A stretch of 64,000 nucleotides of DNA from CAYMYN01 sp964394665 (GCA_964394665.1 CAYMYN010000016.1:39653-103652); one strand, 5' to 3'. Numbered from the stretch's first letter, positions 9,406 through 18,181 are shown. Numbers and translations: made by a program. The notes: a model not told the origin generated them from the letters alone.

Positions 9406-9654
9406 TCAGCCAGCCAGGCCCCCGTGGGTGGTCCCGCCCCCTCCCCCGCCGGGTCGCCGCGAGCGGGCCTCGGCCAGGGAGTGGATCGGCGTGGTCGCGG
9501 CTGCGGGCCGAAGGTCCATCCCGGCGGCGCGGGCGGCGCCTACCGTCCGGGGTCGAGCCCGGCGCACGAGCTCGGCATACCGCGGCGCCACGGGCCGCGA
9601 GACGAGGTAGGGGGCGTAGGAACTCAGGTGGGCGAGGGTACGGGCGAGGTGCAT
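9406..9654 (-). CDS. Small basic protein, hypothetical
   Basis: A short gene for an 82-aa protein, unrecognised. The main support is a strong AGGAGG ribosome binding site six bases before the ATG, rare in this window. The translation begins MHLARTLAHLSSYAPYLVSR, is rich in Arg and Ala, and ends in a Gly-rich tail. It is divergent from the ECF sigma factor at 9798, with about 140 bp between. A regulator or partner of that sigma factor is possible but unsupported. Confidence 0.5.
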   Translation of the reverse strand: MHLARTLAHLSSYAPYLVSRPVAPRYAELVRRARPRTVGAARAAGMDLRPAAATTPIHSLAEARSRRPGGGGGGTTHGGLAG

Positions 9655-9797
9655 GGTGGGTCCTCCTGCGGGGCTCGGGTCCGCGGCGGATCGGCTCCGC
9701 CGTCGCCCTCCCGAATCGCGTTTCCGATCCCGCGCGTTCGGAGATCGGGGAGAATCCGCAGCACCCCGGCCCGGCTGCCCCCCTCCACGAGGTCCCG

Positions 9798-10442
9798 ATG
9801 CACGCCCCCGAGCAACCCGATCCCCACGCCGGCCACCCCGCTCCGCCATCCCCGCTGCGCAGCGAGGAGCTCGTCCGGCGCCATCGCACGGGCGACTCGG
9901 CCGCGGGCCGCGAGCTCTTCCCGCGCATGGAGGTCGTGCTCCGCGCGCGGATCCGGGCCAGCGCCATCTTCCGCCGCCTGCAACCCGACCTCGACGAGCA
10001 GGACGTGCTCAACGAGCTCTGGCGACGGCTGCTCGAGCGCGACGCCCTGGCCCGCTTCGAGGACCGTGGCCCCCACTCGCTGCGGGCCTTCCTGCGCGCG
10101 GCCCTCGACCTGACGCTCCAGGATCTGCTGCGCCGCCGCCTGGCCGGCAAGCGCGGCCGCCCGCCCCTCTCCCTCGACGAGACGCAGGCCGCGGGCCGGA
10201 TGCGCGAGGACCTCGCGAGTCCGGGCGCGGGCCCGGTCACCGTCGTGCTGCGGCGCGACTACCTCGAGCACCTGCTCGCGGCCTTGCCCGAGCGCGAGGC
10301 GCGCGTCTTCGAGCTGCGCGCGCGCGAGGGCCTGGACTTCGAGGCGATCGGAGCGCGGCTGGGCCTCAGCGCCGCCGCCGCGCGGGGGCTGGCGCACCGC
10401 GCGCACGAGCGCCTGGTGACCCTGGGGCTGCTGTCCAAGTGA
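9798..10442 (+). CDS. ECF-type RNA polymerase sigma factor
   Basis: A 214-aa protein with sigma-70 region 2-like helices at about residues 25-105 (DLDEQDVLNELWRRLL resembles the DLVQEVFL core-binding helix) and region 4 at about 150-210, ending in a helix-turn-helix (EGLDFEAIGARLGLSAAAARGLAHRA, two segments). This is the two-domain ECF layout. It begins at the ATG of MHAPEQPD, and the upstream in-frame sequence is low-complexity. It ends nine bases from the convergent nuclease gene. No anti-sigma factor is adjacent; the small basic protein at 9406-9654 is the only divergent neighbour. Confidence 0.8.
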   Translation: MHAPEQPDPHAGHPAPPSPLRSEELVRRHRTGDSAAGRELFPRMEVVLRARIRASAIFRRLQPDLDEQDVLNELWRRLLERDALARFEDRGPHSLRAFLRAALDLTLQDLLRRRLAGKRGRPPLSLDETQAAGRMREDLASPGAGPVTVVLRRDYLEHLLAALPEREARVFELRAREGLDFEAIGARLGLSAAAARGLAHRAHERLVTLGLLSK

Positions 10443-10451
10443 GCTCCGCGC

Positions 10452-11312
10452 CTACTCCGCGCGCTCGATCCGCAGGCGCAGCGCGACCGGGAAGTGATCG
10501 CTCGGGTAGCGTCCGCCGCGCTCGAAGGTCCACAGGCGCGCTTCGAGCGGCGTGAGCGGACCGCGGTGCAGGACCCAGTCGATGCGCACGCCGTCCGCGG
10601 TCGGTCCGCGGTAGCCGTGGTAGGTGGCGAGCTCGGGATCGCGCTCGGGAGCGGCCGACCAGGAATCGACCAAGCCGGCGCCCTCGAGCAGCAGTCGGTG
10701 CGGCGGGCTGTCGGGCGCGGTGTTGAAGTCGCCCAGCACGATCAGGGGCAGGGCGGGGTCGAAGGACGCCAGACGCCGAGCGATCAGCTCGGCGCTGCGC
10801 TCGCGCGCGGGCGCCGACTGGTGGTCGAAGTGCGTGTTCAGCACCACGAGCTCCGCGCCGCTCGCGCGGTCCAGCAGGCGCACCCAGGTCGCCATGCGCA
10901 CGACGCGGTTGCCGAAGCTGCGCGAGCCGATGGTCTGCGGAGTGTCCGAGAGCCAGAAGTGATCGAGCTCGCGGGGCTCGAAACGCGCCCTCCGGAAGAA
11001 GATCGCGCAGTGTTCGCCGCGGCTGCCGCCCTCGCGGCCCAGGCCGATCCAATCCCACTCGGGCAGGGCGCGCGCGAGGTCGAGGACCTGGCCATAGAGC
11101 CCCTCCTGGGTGCCGACCAGGTCGGGATCGCGCTCCCTCCACAGTTCCACGCTGAGGCCGAGCCGCTCGGCCTTCCACGGGTGGTCGTCGTCGGCCGCGT
11201 AGCGCAGGTTCCAGGTGACCGCGACGAGCTCGGGCGCGGGCTCCTGGCGCGCGGCGGGACCGAGCGCGACGAGCCCGAGCGCGCAGAGGGCCGCGAGCAG
11301 CGCCGCGATCAC
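10452..11312 (-). CDS. Exported endonuclease/exonuclease/phosphatase family protein
   Basis: A 286-aa protein with a hydrophobic N-terminus (signal peptide or anchor, residues 1-22) followed by a full EEP domain: VTWNLRYA near the start, the metal-binding Glu of GTQEGLYGQ, LNTHFDH, VLGDFNT and the C-terminal SDHFP. This metal-dependent fold cleaves phosphodiesters or phosphomonoesters. Its GTG start overlaps the purB stop by four bases (GTGA), which fixes the start and suggests translational coupling. The role is probably periplasmic nuclease or phosphatase; the substrate is unknown. Coupling to purB may reflect purine salvage, which is speculation. Confidence 0.85.
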   Translation of the reverse strand: MIAALLAALCALGLVALGPAARQEPAPELVAVTWNLRYAADDDHPWKAERLGLSVELWRERDPDLVGTQEGLYGQVLDLARALPEWDWIGLGREGGSRGEHCAIFFRRARFEPRELDHFWLSDTPQTIGSRSFGNRVVRMATWVRLLDRASGAELVVLNTHFDHQSAPARERSAELIARRLASFDPALPLIVLGDFNTAPDSPPHRLLLEGAGLVDSWSAAPERDPELATYHGYRGPTADGVRIDWVLHRGPLTPLEARLWTFERGGRYPSDHFPVALRLRIERAE

Positions 11313-12739
11313 ACGCGCACCTCGCCCTCGGCGCCGAGCAGGTCGACGTGGCGCGCGAGGAGCGGTTCCACCTCCTCGGCCAGGAACTCGAGCACCTGCT
11401 CGGGGGCGCGGCCGACGTGCAGCGCGGGGTCGAGCACGGCGTCGATCGAGTCGCGCACCGCGGCCAGCAGGGGCTCGGCGACCAGCCGCTCGCGCAGGTC
11501 GCTGGGCTCGCCCTGCTTGATGCGCGCGGCGGCGGCGTGCGTGGCGACGCGGATGGCCTCGTGCACGTCCTGGCGGTCGGCGCCCGCGCGCACGGCCTCC
11601 ATCATCAGGCTCTCGGAGGCGAGGAAGGGCAGCTCCTCGGCCAGATTGCGCCGGATCACGGCCGGGTTCACGATCAGGCCACCCGAGACGTTGAGGTAGA
11701 GCTGCAGGATGGCGTCGGTCGCGAGGAAGGCCTCGGGCAGGGAGAGGCGGCGGTTGGCGGAGTCGTCGAGCGTGCGCTCGAGCCACTGGTTGGCGGCCGT
11801 GTGGGCCGCGTTGTCGAGCAGGCTCATCACGAAGCGCGCCAGGGCGCAGATGCGCTCGCTGCGCATGGGGTTGCGCTTCCAGGGCATGGCCGACGAGCCG
11901 ATCTGCTGCGCCTCGAAGGGTTCCTCGAGCTCGCGCCGGTTGGCGAGCAGGCGCAGGTCCGTGGCGAACTTGTGCGCCGACTGGGCGATCGAGGAGAGCA
12001 CGCTCAGGACGCGGAAGTCGAGCTGGCGCGGGTAGGTCTGACCGGTGACCGCGAAGCTGCGCTCGAAGCCCATCTTGGCCGTGACGCGCCGGTCGAGCTC
12101 GCGCACCTTGTCGTGGTCGCCCTCGAACAGGGTCAGGAACGAGGCCTGCGTGCCGGTGGTGCCCTTGACCCCGCGGAAGCGCACCTGGCCCAGGACGTGC
12201 TCGAGGTCCTCGAGGTCGTGCACCAGGTCCTGCAGCCACAGGCAGGCGCGCTTGCCCACGGTGGTCGCCTGGGCCGGCTGGAAGTGGGTGAACCCGAGGG
12301 TGGCGACGGCGCGCTGCTCGCGCGCGAACTCCGCCAGGCGCGCGACGACGCCCAGCACCTGGCGGCGCAGGAGCAGGAGGCCCTCGCGCAACTGGATCAG
12401 CTCCGAGTTGCAGGTCACGTAGCAGGAGGTCGCGCCCAGGTGCACGATGCCGCGCGCCGTGGGGCACTGCTCGCCCCAGGCATGCACGTGGGCCATCACG
12501 TCGTGGCGCAGCTCGCGTTCGTAGCGCTCGGCCAGCTCGAGGTCGAGGTCGTCGAGGTGCGCCCGCAGCTCCGCGAGCTGTTCCTCCCGGATCTCCAACC
12601 CCAGCTCCGCCTGCGCTTCGGCCAGCGCCAGCCACAGCCGGCGCCAGGTGCTGAACTTGTGCCGCGCCGAGAAGAGCGTGCGCATCTCGCGGCTGGCATA
12701 ACGGCTGCCCAACGGGCTCTGGTACGTGTCGGCTTCCAT
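11309..12739 (-). CDS. purB: Adenylosuccinate lyase
   Basis: A 476-aa cytosolic enzyme that removes fumarate from SAICAR and from adenylosuccinate in purine synthesis. The fumarase/aspartase signature is present as SSAMPWKRNPMRSE around residue 280. An early HLGATSCYVTCN and GFTHFQPAQ match the conserved segments holding the catalytic His and substrate-binding residues. Length and the SxMPWKRNP form resemble the eukaryote-like ADSL subgroup. Its stop overlaps the start of the exported nuclease gene by four bases, so the two form an operon. Confidence 0.95.
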   Translation of the reverse strand: MEADTYQSPLGSRYASREMRTLFSARHKFSTWRRLWLALAEAQAELGLEIREEQLAELRAHLDDLDLELAERYERELRHDVMAHVHAWGEQCPTARGIVHLGATSCYVTCNSELIQLREGLLLLRRQVLGVVARLAEFAREQRAVATLGFTHFQPAQATTVGKRACLWLQDLVHDLEDLEHVLGQVRFRGVKGTTGTQASFLTLFEGDHDKVRELDRRVTAKMGFERSFAVTGQTYPRQLDFRVLSVLSSIAQSAHKFATDLRLLANRRELEEPFEAQQIGSSAMPWKRNPMRSERICALARFVMSLLDNAAHTAANQWLERTLDDSANRRLSLPEAFLATDAILQLYLNVSGGLIVNPAVIRRNLAEELPFLASESLMMEAVRAGADRQDVHEAIRVATHAAAARIKQGEPSDLRERLVAEPLLAAVRDSIDAVLDPALHVGRAPEQVLEFLAEEVEPLLARHVDLLGAEGEVRV

Positions 12740-12845
12740 GTCGCGGGTCCCGGTCCGCGGTGGGCCGGTACGCCGAGTCTACGCGCTCCCAGCCGCCGGC
12801 TCACGCCCGCGAGACACGGGCAGGGGTCGTGGCGGGTCGCACGGG

Positions 12846-13403
12846 TCAAGGGACCGGGGGCGCGAGGAACGGCTCGAAGGTCGCCAGCAGGGCCGCGGCG
12901 CAGCACGCCCCCACGCCGGCGACCAGACGCAGGGACAAGCCCCGTTGGGTCGCGTTCGGGCGGCCGGCGAAGGCGATGATCCAGAGCGTGCAGGCGGCGC
13001 CGACGAGGTCGGTCAGGACGTCGTAGGGGGAAGGCACGCGGCCGGGCGAGGTGGACTGGTGCCACTCGTCGAGCAGCGCGTAGGCCAGGACGGCGAGCAG
13101 GACCTGCGTCGCCGTGCGCCGGTCGAGGCGCGGCCAGCCGTTCGAGCGCGGGAGCAGGAGGGCGAGCCACAGGGCCAGCAGGCCGAAGAGCGGCGCGTGG
13201 GCCAGGTTGTTCACGAAGCCGCCCAGGATCGAGGGCGGGCCCGCGTCCCCCGAGAGGCTGGAGAGCCACCAGATCAGGGCCATCCAGGCGCCGACGGGCA
13301 GGAGGGCCAGGGAGCGCGGCAACCCTTGCAGGGCGCGGCCGACGGCCCGCAGGAGGGCGAGCAGGGGAGCGTGGGAGCGCTCACCCGATCCGTGCGCGGA
13401 CAT
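12846..13403 (-). CDS. VanZ-like membrane protein
   Basis: A 185-aa protein with about four hydrophobic segments. The family hallmark is the run ALLDEWHQSTSPGRVPSPYDV, with the conserved D-E-x-x-Q and G-R-x-x-x-x-x-D pattern of VanZ-like proteins. Some VanZ proteins lower teicoplanin binding; most have no known role. The ATG lies two bases after the stop of the anti-sigma-like kinase gene, so it is the third gene of a nadC-kinase-vanZ run. Confidence 0.85.
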   Translation of the reverse strand: MSAHGSGERSHAPLLALLRAVGRALQGLPRSLALLPVGAWMALIWWLSSLSGDAGPPSILGGFVNNLAHAPLFGLLALWLALLLPRSNGWPRLDRRTATQVLLAVLAYALLDEWHQSTSPGRVPSPYDVLTDLVGAACTLWIIAFAGRPNATQRGLSLRLVAGVGACCAAALLATFEPFLAPPVP

Positions 13404-13405
13404 CG

Positions 13406-13891
13406 TCAGCCCGTCACCTGGATGCGGCGGCGGGCGGTGAACAGCAGGCCCTTGCCGTCGGAGCTCGGCTCGACGATCAGGGAATCGACCATGCGCACGA
13501 GCAAGAAGAAGCCGCGGCCGCGCTCGTCGAGGAAGTCGGGCTCGTGCTCGGGGTCGAGGTGGGACTCGACGTCCTCCACCTTTCCCCCACCCTGATCGGC
13601 CACCGAGAGCACCCAGCCCTCGGGCCGCACCGTGAGGGACAGGCTCATGCGCACGTCGCCGACGAGGTCCTTCTCCTCCATCGCCGCGCCGCCGCCGCCG
13701 TGATCGACCGCGTTCGAGAGCAGCTCGCTCGCGACCAGCTCGAGGGTGGAGAGCTCGTCCTCGTCGAGACCCTCGCGGCGCGCGAACTCCGCCACCACCT
13801 GGCGCGCCATGCGGCCCGCGCTGTGGGCCGCGGGAAGGTCCAGGCGCAGCTCGTGGGGAGCCGGCTCCTGGCGCTGGAACCCGGGGCTCAA
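13406..13891 (-). CDS. RsbW/SpoIIAB-like anti-sigma regulatory kinase (HATPase_c)
   Basis: A 161-aa single-domain GHKL ATPase of the anti-sigma regulatory kinase family. The N-box ELVASELLSNAVDHG, the G1 box SVADQGGG and a late GRGFFLLVRMVDS (G2 region) are all visible. Such proteins bind a sigma factor or phosphorylate an STAS anti-anti-sigma partner on Ser. The domain begins almost at once, so I use a TTG start that overlaps the nadC stop (TTGA); the next Met would cut into the fold. No STAS protein is adjacent. The two ECF factors in this window are not the classical partners of such kinases. Confidence 0.8.
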   Translation of the reverse strand: MSPGFQRQEPAPHELRLDLPAAHSAGRMARQVVAEFARREGLDEDELSTLELVASELLSNAVDHGGGGAAMEEKDLVGDVRMSLSLTVRPEGWVLSVADQGGGKVEDVESHLDPEHEPDFLDERGRGFFLLVRMVDSLIVEPSSDGKGLLFTARRRIQVTG

Positions 13892-14811
13892 TCGAGCGCC
13901 TCCATCAGCAACGAGAGGTCGAGGGCCGGTGCCGAGTGCGTCAGCGCGCCGACCGAGATGCGATCCACGCCGGAGGCGGCGAAGGCGGCCACGTTGGCCA
14001 GGGTGACGCCTCCGGAGGCCTCCAGCTCGAGCCGCCCCTCGGCCGCGGCGCGCGCGGCGCGCAGACGCGGCACGAGCTGGACCAGGTCCGCCGGTTGGAA
14101 GTTGTCGAGCAACACCACGTCCGCGCCGCCGCGCACCGCGGACAGGGCCTCGTCGGCGTCGCGCGCCTCGACGTGCAGCACGCGCGCGGGCCCGAGGGCA
14201 ACGCGCGCCCGGCGCACCGTCGCTTCCATCGGCCCGCCCGCCAGGGCGAGGTGGTTCTCCTTGAGCATCGCCTCGTCGTAGAGCCCGAAGCGGTGGTTCT
14301 CGCCGCCCCCCACGCGCACCGCGTACTTCTCGAGCTCGCGCAGACCCGGTGTGGTCTTGCGCGTGTCGAGGATGCGCACGCGCCCGCCGGCGGCGTCGAC
14401 GTAGCGCCGCGTGAGCGTGGCGATGCCCGAGAGGCGCTGGAGGAAGTTGAGCGCCGTGCGTTCGGCGGCCAACAGCCCGCGCGCCGAGCCCCGCAGCTCG
14501 ACGAGCTCCTCGCCCGGCACGACGAGCTCGCCCTCGTGCGCCAAGACCTCGAACTCGAGCCCCGGATCGCACAGCTCGAAGGCCCGGCGAAAGGCGCCCA
14601 GGCCCGCCAGCACGCCGGTGGCCTTGGCCACGAGCCGCGCCCGCGCCCGCGCGCTGGGCGGGATCAGGGGTACGGTGAGGTCCCCCGGGCCGAGGTCCTC
14701 CTCGAGGGCGACGCGCAGGGCGCGCTCGATCGCCCCGTGGGGTTCGGGGACCGCGGCCCGCGCCAGCGCGCCGCCGGATCCGCCGACGTCGCTGGATGCG
14801 CCGTCTCGCAC
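13888..14811 (-). CDS. nadC: Nicotinate-nucleotide pyrophosphorylase (carboxylating)
   Basis: Quinolinate phosphoribosyltransferase, which joins quinolinate and PRPP to give nicotinate mononucleotide in NAD synthesis. The classic signatures are clear: EEDLGPGDLT near the N-terminus, ERTALNFLQRLSGIAT, LDTRKTTPGLRELEKYAV, GGGENHRFGLYDE and MLKENH, with a C-terminal LEASGGVTL. The start is uncertain: I use a GTG at 14811 (307 aa, normal family length), but ATGs at 14850 and 14874 are in frame and would add a non-conserved extension. nadA and nadB are not in the window. It is first in the nadC-kinase-vanZ run. Confidence 0.93.
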   Translation of the reverse strand: MRDGASSDVGGSGGALARAAVPEPHGAIERALRVALEEDLGPGDLTVPLIPPSARARARLVAKATGVLAGLGAFRRAFELCDPGLEFEVLAHEGELVVPGEELVELRGSARGLLAAERTALNFLQRLSGIATLTRRYVDAAGGRVRILDTRKTTPGLRELEKYAVRVGGGENHRFGLYDEAMLKENHLALAGGPMEATVRRARVALGPARVLHVEARDADEALSAVRGGADVVLLDNFQPADLVQLVPRLRAARAAAEGRLELEASGGVTLANVAAFAASGVDRISVGALTHSAPALDLSLLMEALD

Positions 14812-14903
14812 GCGGAGCAGGGTACGTCCCGCGCCTGGGATGCACCACATCCGCACCCGGACGGCGCGCGTCACCCGGCCCTTCCCACCGCGGTCCTGGG
14901 GTC

Positions 14904-15299
14904 ATGGTCGGCGGAACGCGCGGGGCGACGGCGCCGGAGGGCGGGTCACGGTCCTCGGGCGAGGCCGGCGCGTGGCTCGTGGTGGGCGCCTTCCTGGCGC
15001 TCGCGGCCCTCGAGGCCCACGGCCGCGCGCACCTCGTCCCGCCCACGCCCCCGCGGGCGCACGTCTCCCCGCCGGATCCGGCGCACTCCGGCGCACGGGA
15101 CCTGCGGCGCATCCCCGGCGTGGGGCCGTGGCTCGCGCTCGAGATCCAACGCCGACGCTGGGAGGAAGGTGGGCTCGAGACGCTCGAGGCCGTGCCGGGG
15201 ATCGGCCCGCGGCTCAGCGAGACCATCGAGGCCTGGCTCGACGAACAGGGCGCGCGGGCTCAGGCCTCGAGGCGCGGGCGAGGGCCGGAGGGCGAGTAA
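14904..15299 (+). CDS. Membrane-anchored helix-hairpin-helix (ComEA-like) protein
   Basis: A 131-aa protein with an N-terminal membrane helix (residues about 22-40) and a ComEA-type helix-hairpin-helix pair. The two hairpins show as LRRIPGVGPWLALEIQ and LEAVPGIGPRLSETIE. ComEA-like proteins bind DNA non-specifically during uptake, although many planctomycete HhH proteins of this size have no assigned role. It is divergent from nadC, and its 3' end overlaps the convergent MinD-like gene by 40 bases. Confidence 0.8.
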   Translation: MVGGTRGATAPEGGSRSSGEAGAWLVVGAFLALAALEAHGRAHLVPPTPPRAHVSPPDPAHSGARDLRRIPGVGPWLALEIQRRRWEEGGLETLEAVPGIGPRLSETIEAWLDEQGARAQASRRGRGPEGE

Positions 15300-16264
15300 C
15301 CCACGCGGCTCTGGAGGCTGCGGCCCAGGCCGAGCGCGGGCGTGCGCGCGAGCTCCTCGATCAAGGCCACCGCGATCCCGGCCAGCGCGCGGCTGGTCTC
15401 GCCGTGGGGATCGAAGGTCACCATGGGCCGACGCTCGTTCACGCTGCGCACGACAGCGGGGTCGTCGGGCACGTAGCCCACCCAGCGCGGCGCGCGCCCG
15501 AGATAGCGACGCGAGACCTGGTCGATGCGACTGGCGACCGAGTAGGCCTCGTCGTAACCCCGCGCGCGGTTGACGACCAACAGCGGCGTGGCCGCGGGTC
15601 GACGGCGCAGCAGCACCTTGAAGAAGGCGTAGGCGTCCGTCATCGCCGTGATGTCGGGCGTGGTCACGAGCAGCACCAGGTCGCAGGCCGCCGCGAACTG
15701 CACGGTCTGGCTCGAGACGCCCGCGGCGGAGTCGACGAGCAGGTGCGCGTAGCCCGACTCGATGCGCTCGAGCTCGCGCGCGACCATGTGCAGCTCGTAC
15801 CCGCTGAGCTCGGTCATGCGCGAGACGCCCGAACCGGCGGCGAGCAGCTCGAGCCCGCCGCCGCAGTCGAAGAGGGCTTCGCGCAGCGCGACCTCGCCCT
15901 CGACGACCTCCACCAGGCTGCGTTCGGGGTGCACGCCCTGCAGGATGTGCGCGTTGCCGACGCCGAAGTCCGCGTCGAGCAACAACGTGCGCCCGCGGGC
16001 CGCGAGCAGGCGCGAGAGGGACGCGGTCAGGACCGACTTCCCCGTCCCGCCCTTGCCGCTGGCGATGCAGATCGAAGCCGCGGGCCGGGCGGCGTCGGAC
16101 GGGTCGAGCGACGCCTCGCCGGACGCCCGGTCGACGGGCACGGGATCGGGGCCGGACGCCGCGCGACGCGCAGCGAGCGGCGCGCCGCGCTCCCCGGCGG
16201 CGACGCACCCTGGGTCCTGGATCCGATCGCCCAGGAGGCGCCGGCGTGCCTGTTCCCACTTCAT
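15260..16264 (-). CDS. MinD/FlhG-like P-loop ATPase
   Basis: A 334-aa ParA/MinD superfamily ATPase. It has the deviant Walker A IASGKGGTGKSV at about residue 70, LLLDADFGVGNAH (switch I) and LLVDSAAGVS (Walker B/switch II), and reads closest to the FlhG/YlxH branch, which controls flagellar number. Residues 1-65 are a low-complexity leader. The start is the ATG before KWEQARRRLLGDR. No flagellar gene is nearby, so a flagellar role is not supported by context. The last 40 bases overlap the convergent HhH gene, so both genes code in this stretch. Confidence 0.85.
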   Translation of the reverse strand: MKWEQARRRLLGDRIQDPGCVAAGERGAPLAARRAASGPDPVPVDRASGEASLDPSDAARPAASICIASGKGGTGKSVLTASLSRLLAARGRTLLLDADFGVGNAHILQGVHPERSLVEVVEGEVALREALFDCGGGLELLAAGSGVSRMTELSGYELHMVARELERIESGYAHLLVDSAAGVSSQTVQFAAACDLVLLVTTPDITAMTDAYAFFKVLLRRRPAATPLLVVNRARGYDEAYSVASRIDQVSRRYLGRAPRWVGYVPDDPAVVRSVNERRPMVTFDPHGETSRALAGIAVALIEELARTPALGLGRSLQSRVGYSPSGPRPRLEA

Positions 16265-16439
16265 GGTCGAGGCCCGCGCGGGCCCTCGGGGGTGAAGCTG
16301 CCGCCCGCTGGAACCCGATTCCAAGGAAAAACCCGGCCCGGCACCCGACGTGGCCCCGACGCGTGCCAAGTCCGGGATCGGACCGGCCGCGCGGTGAAGG
16401 CTGCTTCAGGCGCGGGGCGCGAGCCGCGGAATGGGGCAC

Positions 16440-17378
16440 CTACTCACGAAAGGCCTCGAGTTCCTCGGGGGTGAGGAGCGGCTCGCGGCGCGGGGGCACC
16501 AACTCGACTTCGCCCACCGGCCCGTGGTCGGCGAAGGTGTCGAGCAACTCCAGGTGGCACGAGAGGACCCACTCGAGGAAGGTGTCGATCCCGCCCGCCG
16601 AGTGGATCCCGTGGGGCACGGGGCTTCCGGGGAGCCGACCCTCGAGGCGCCCGTCCCGGACCGCGAGCCCGCACAGGGACCGGCCGCGGAAGCTCCACCA
16701 GAGTTGTTCGCGGTCGGAGACGCGCCGGACCTCCGGCTCGAGCTCGGGATCGATGCGGGCGATGCGCTCGATCAGCTCGCGGCCCAGGCGCGCCGGGCCC
16801 GGCGGGAGCTGGGCCAGGAAACGCGCGCTGGCCTGGGGATCGACGCGCGCCTCGGCGGCGCCCACTCCCCCATCGCCCCCGCCCGGAGGCGCCGCGGCGC
16901 TGGAGGGAACCAGACGCACGAGCGGCTGGGCGCCGCGCTGCGCGGTGCGCACGGCGCGCCGCTCGAGCAACCACAACGCGTCGGAGGGCAGGGCGCAGAG
17001 GCGTTCCCGCAGGCGTTCGCCGAAGCGCTCGGCCACGAGCAGCACGAGCGGCGGGCGACGCGGCGCTCCGACCAGGCCCAGGTGCGCCGCGAGGAGCTCG
17101 CCGTCACGGCGCGCGGCGGCGAGTGCGTCGAGCGCCGCCAGCGCCGGTCCATCGCCCTCGCCATCGACGAGCAGCACGAGCACCAGCCGTCCCTCGGCCT
17201 CGCACACCAGGTCCGCGAGCGGCACGCCGTCGAGCTCGAGGTCGCGGTCGACCAGGCGCAGGCCCGGGAGCACGGCGCGCAGGAACGCTTCGACGTCGCC
17301 CTCCGCCGCGCGGTCGAAGTCGGAGCCCTGATAGGAGGTCTCTCCGGTCGAAGTCGAACCGGAACGGTGCGGGTTCAT
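16440..17378 (-). CDS. Hypothetical protein coupled to ruvC
   Basis: A 312-aa soluble protein that I do not recognise. The N-terminal half alternates acidic and hydrophobic residues with a strand LVLVLLVDGEGDGP, suggesting an alpha/beta fold. The C-terminal half contains WWSFRGRSLCGLAVRDGRLEG (two segments) and a WVLSCHLELLDTF helix. There is no signal peptide. Its ATG overlaps the ruvC stop by four bases (ATGA), so the two are co-translated. A role in DNA repair or recombination is suggested only by that coupling. Confidence 0.7.
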   Translation of the reverse strand: MNPHRSGSTSTGETSYQGSDFDRAAEGDVEAFLRAVLPGLRLVDRDLELDGVPLADLVCEAEGRLVLVLLVDGEGDGPALAALDALAAARRDGELLAAHLGLVGAPRRPPLVLLVAERFGERLRERLCALPSDALWLLERRAVRTAQRGAQPLVRLVPSSAAAPPGGGDGGVGAAEARVDPQASARFLAQLPPGPARLGRELIERIARIDPELEPEVRRVSDREQLWWSFRGRSLCGLAVRDGRLEGRLPGSPVPHGIHSAGGIDTFLEWVLSCHLELLDTFADHGPVGEVELVPPRREPLLTPEELEAFRE

Positions 17379-18049
17379 GGGATCGGTCGCGGGGTTCGAG
17401 GGGGCTCGCTGCCTTTGCGCCGCGCACCCGGGCGATCGGGTGCGAGGCGCGCGACGAGCTCCTCGAAGCGGCTCGTTCCCCGGGCTCGGCCGCGCGGTGC
17501 GCGCGCGCGCTGGACATGGGCCAGCGCGATCGCCAGGGCGTCGGTCACGTCGAGCCGTTCGGGCAGGTCGTCGCGATCCAAGAGGATAGCCACCATGCGC
17601 GCAACCTGCCGCTTGTCCGCCGCGCCGTTGCCGACCAGGGTCTGCTTGGCTTCGGCGGGGGTGATCTGGACGATCTGCGCGCCGGCGCAGGCAGCGCAGG
17701 CGAGCACGACGCCGCGGCCCTCGCCCATGCGCAGGGCGGACTGAACGTTGAGCGCGGCGAAGGCCTGCTCGATCACCACCACGTCGGGATCGAGACGCGC
17801 CAGCAAGGCGTCGAGCTCGCGTCGGATCGTTGCGAGACGCTCGGGCACCGCGACCCGGGCGCCGCTGCGGATCTCGCCCGCCGCCAACAGCCGCGGGCGC
17901 GCGGCCGCGACCAGGGCGCCGTAGCCCAGGACCCGCGTGCCCGGGTCGATGCCCAGCACGACCGGGAAGGCGCGCGCGCCGCGGGGCGGGAGCGCGGGCC
18001 CTTCGGGGCGCGGGGCGGGGCGGGGCGAGTCCGGATCCGGGGACGGCAC
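17375..18049 (-). CDS. ruvC: Crossover junction endodeoxyribonuclease RuvC
   Basis: Holliday-junction resolvase that cuts recombination intermediates bound by RuvAB. The four catalytic acids are visible: LGIDPGTR (Asp), VVVIEQAF (Glu) and DVTDALAIALAH (two Asp). I place the start at a GTG with an AGGAGG site 11 bases upstream, giving 224 aa with a Pro-rich leader of about 30 residues; a second GTG at 17959 would give the more usual 194 aa but has no ribosome binding site. ruvA and ruvB are absent here. It is divergent from ispD. Confidence 0.92.
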   Translation of the reverse strand: MPSPDPDSPRPAPRPEGPALPPRGARAFPVVLGIDPGTRVLGYGALVAAARPRLLAAGEIRSGARVAVPERLATIRRELDALLARLDPDVVVIEQAFAALNVQSALRMGEGRGVVLACAACAGAQIVQITPAEAKQTLVGNGAADKRQVARMVAILLDRDDLPERLDVTDALAIALAHVQRARAPRGRARGTSRFEELVARLAPDRPGARRKGSEPPRTPRPIP

Positions 18050-18181
18050 GGGCGCGGGTTCCTCCTGCGCCCGCGGGGTCCCTCGACCGTTCCTCGAACG
18101 CCGCGCGCACCCTACGCTCTGCGACACCCCTGGGACAGGCCGCCCGAGCCGCGGCGACACCGAGCCTCCCGACCCCACGAC

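Noticed and set aside
4304..10240. A very long minus-strand open frame of nearly 2000 codons over the sigma fusion gene
   Set aside because: Only its C-terminal 382 residues (4304-5452) are protein-like. The rest is the antisense of the sigma fusion gene, low-complexity and without motifs. High G+C makes long antisense frames common.
15260..16264. A flagellar gene cluster around the FlhG-like ATPase
   Set aside because: No flagellar or chemotaxis gene is near; the protein is a generic MinD/FlhG-type ATPase.
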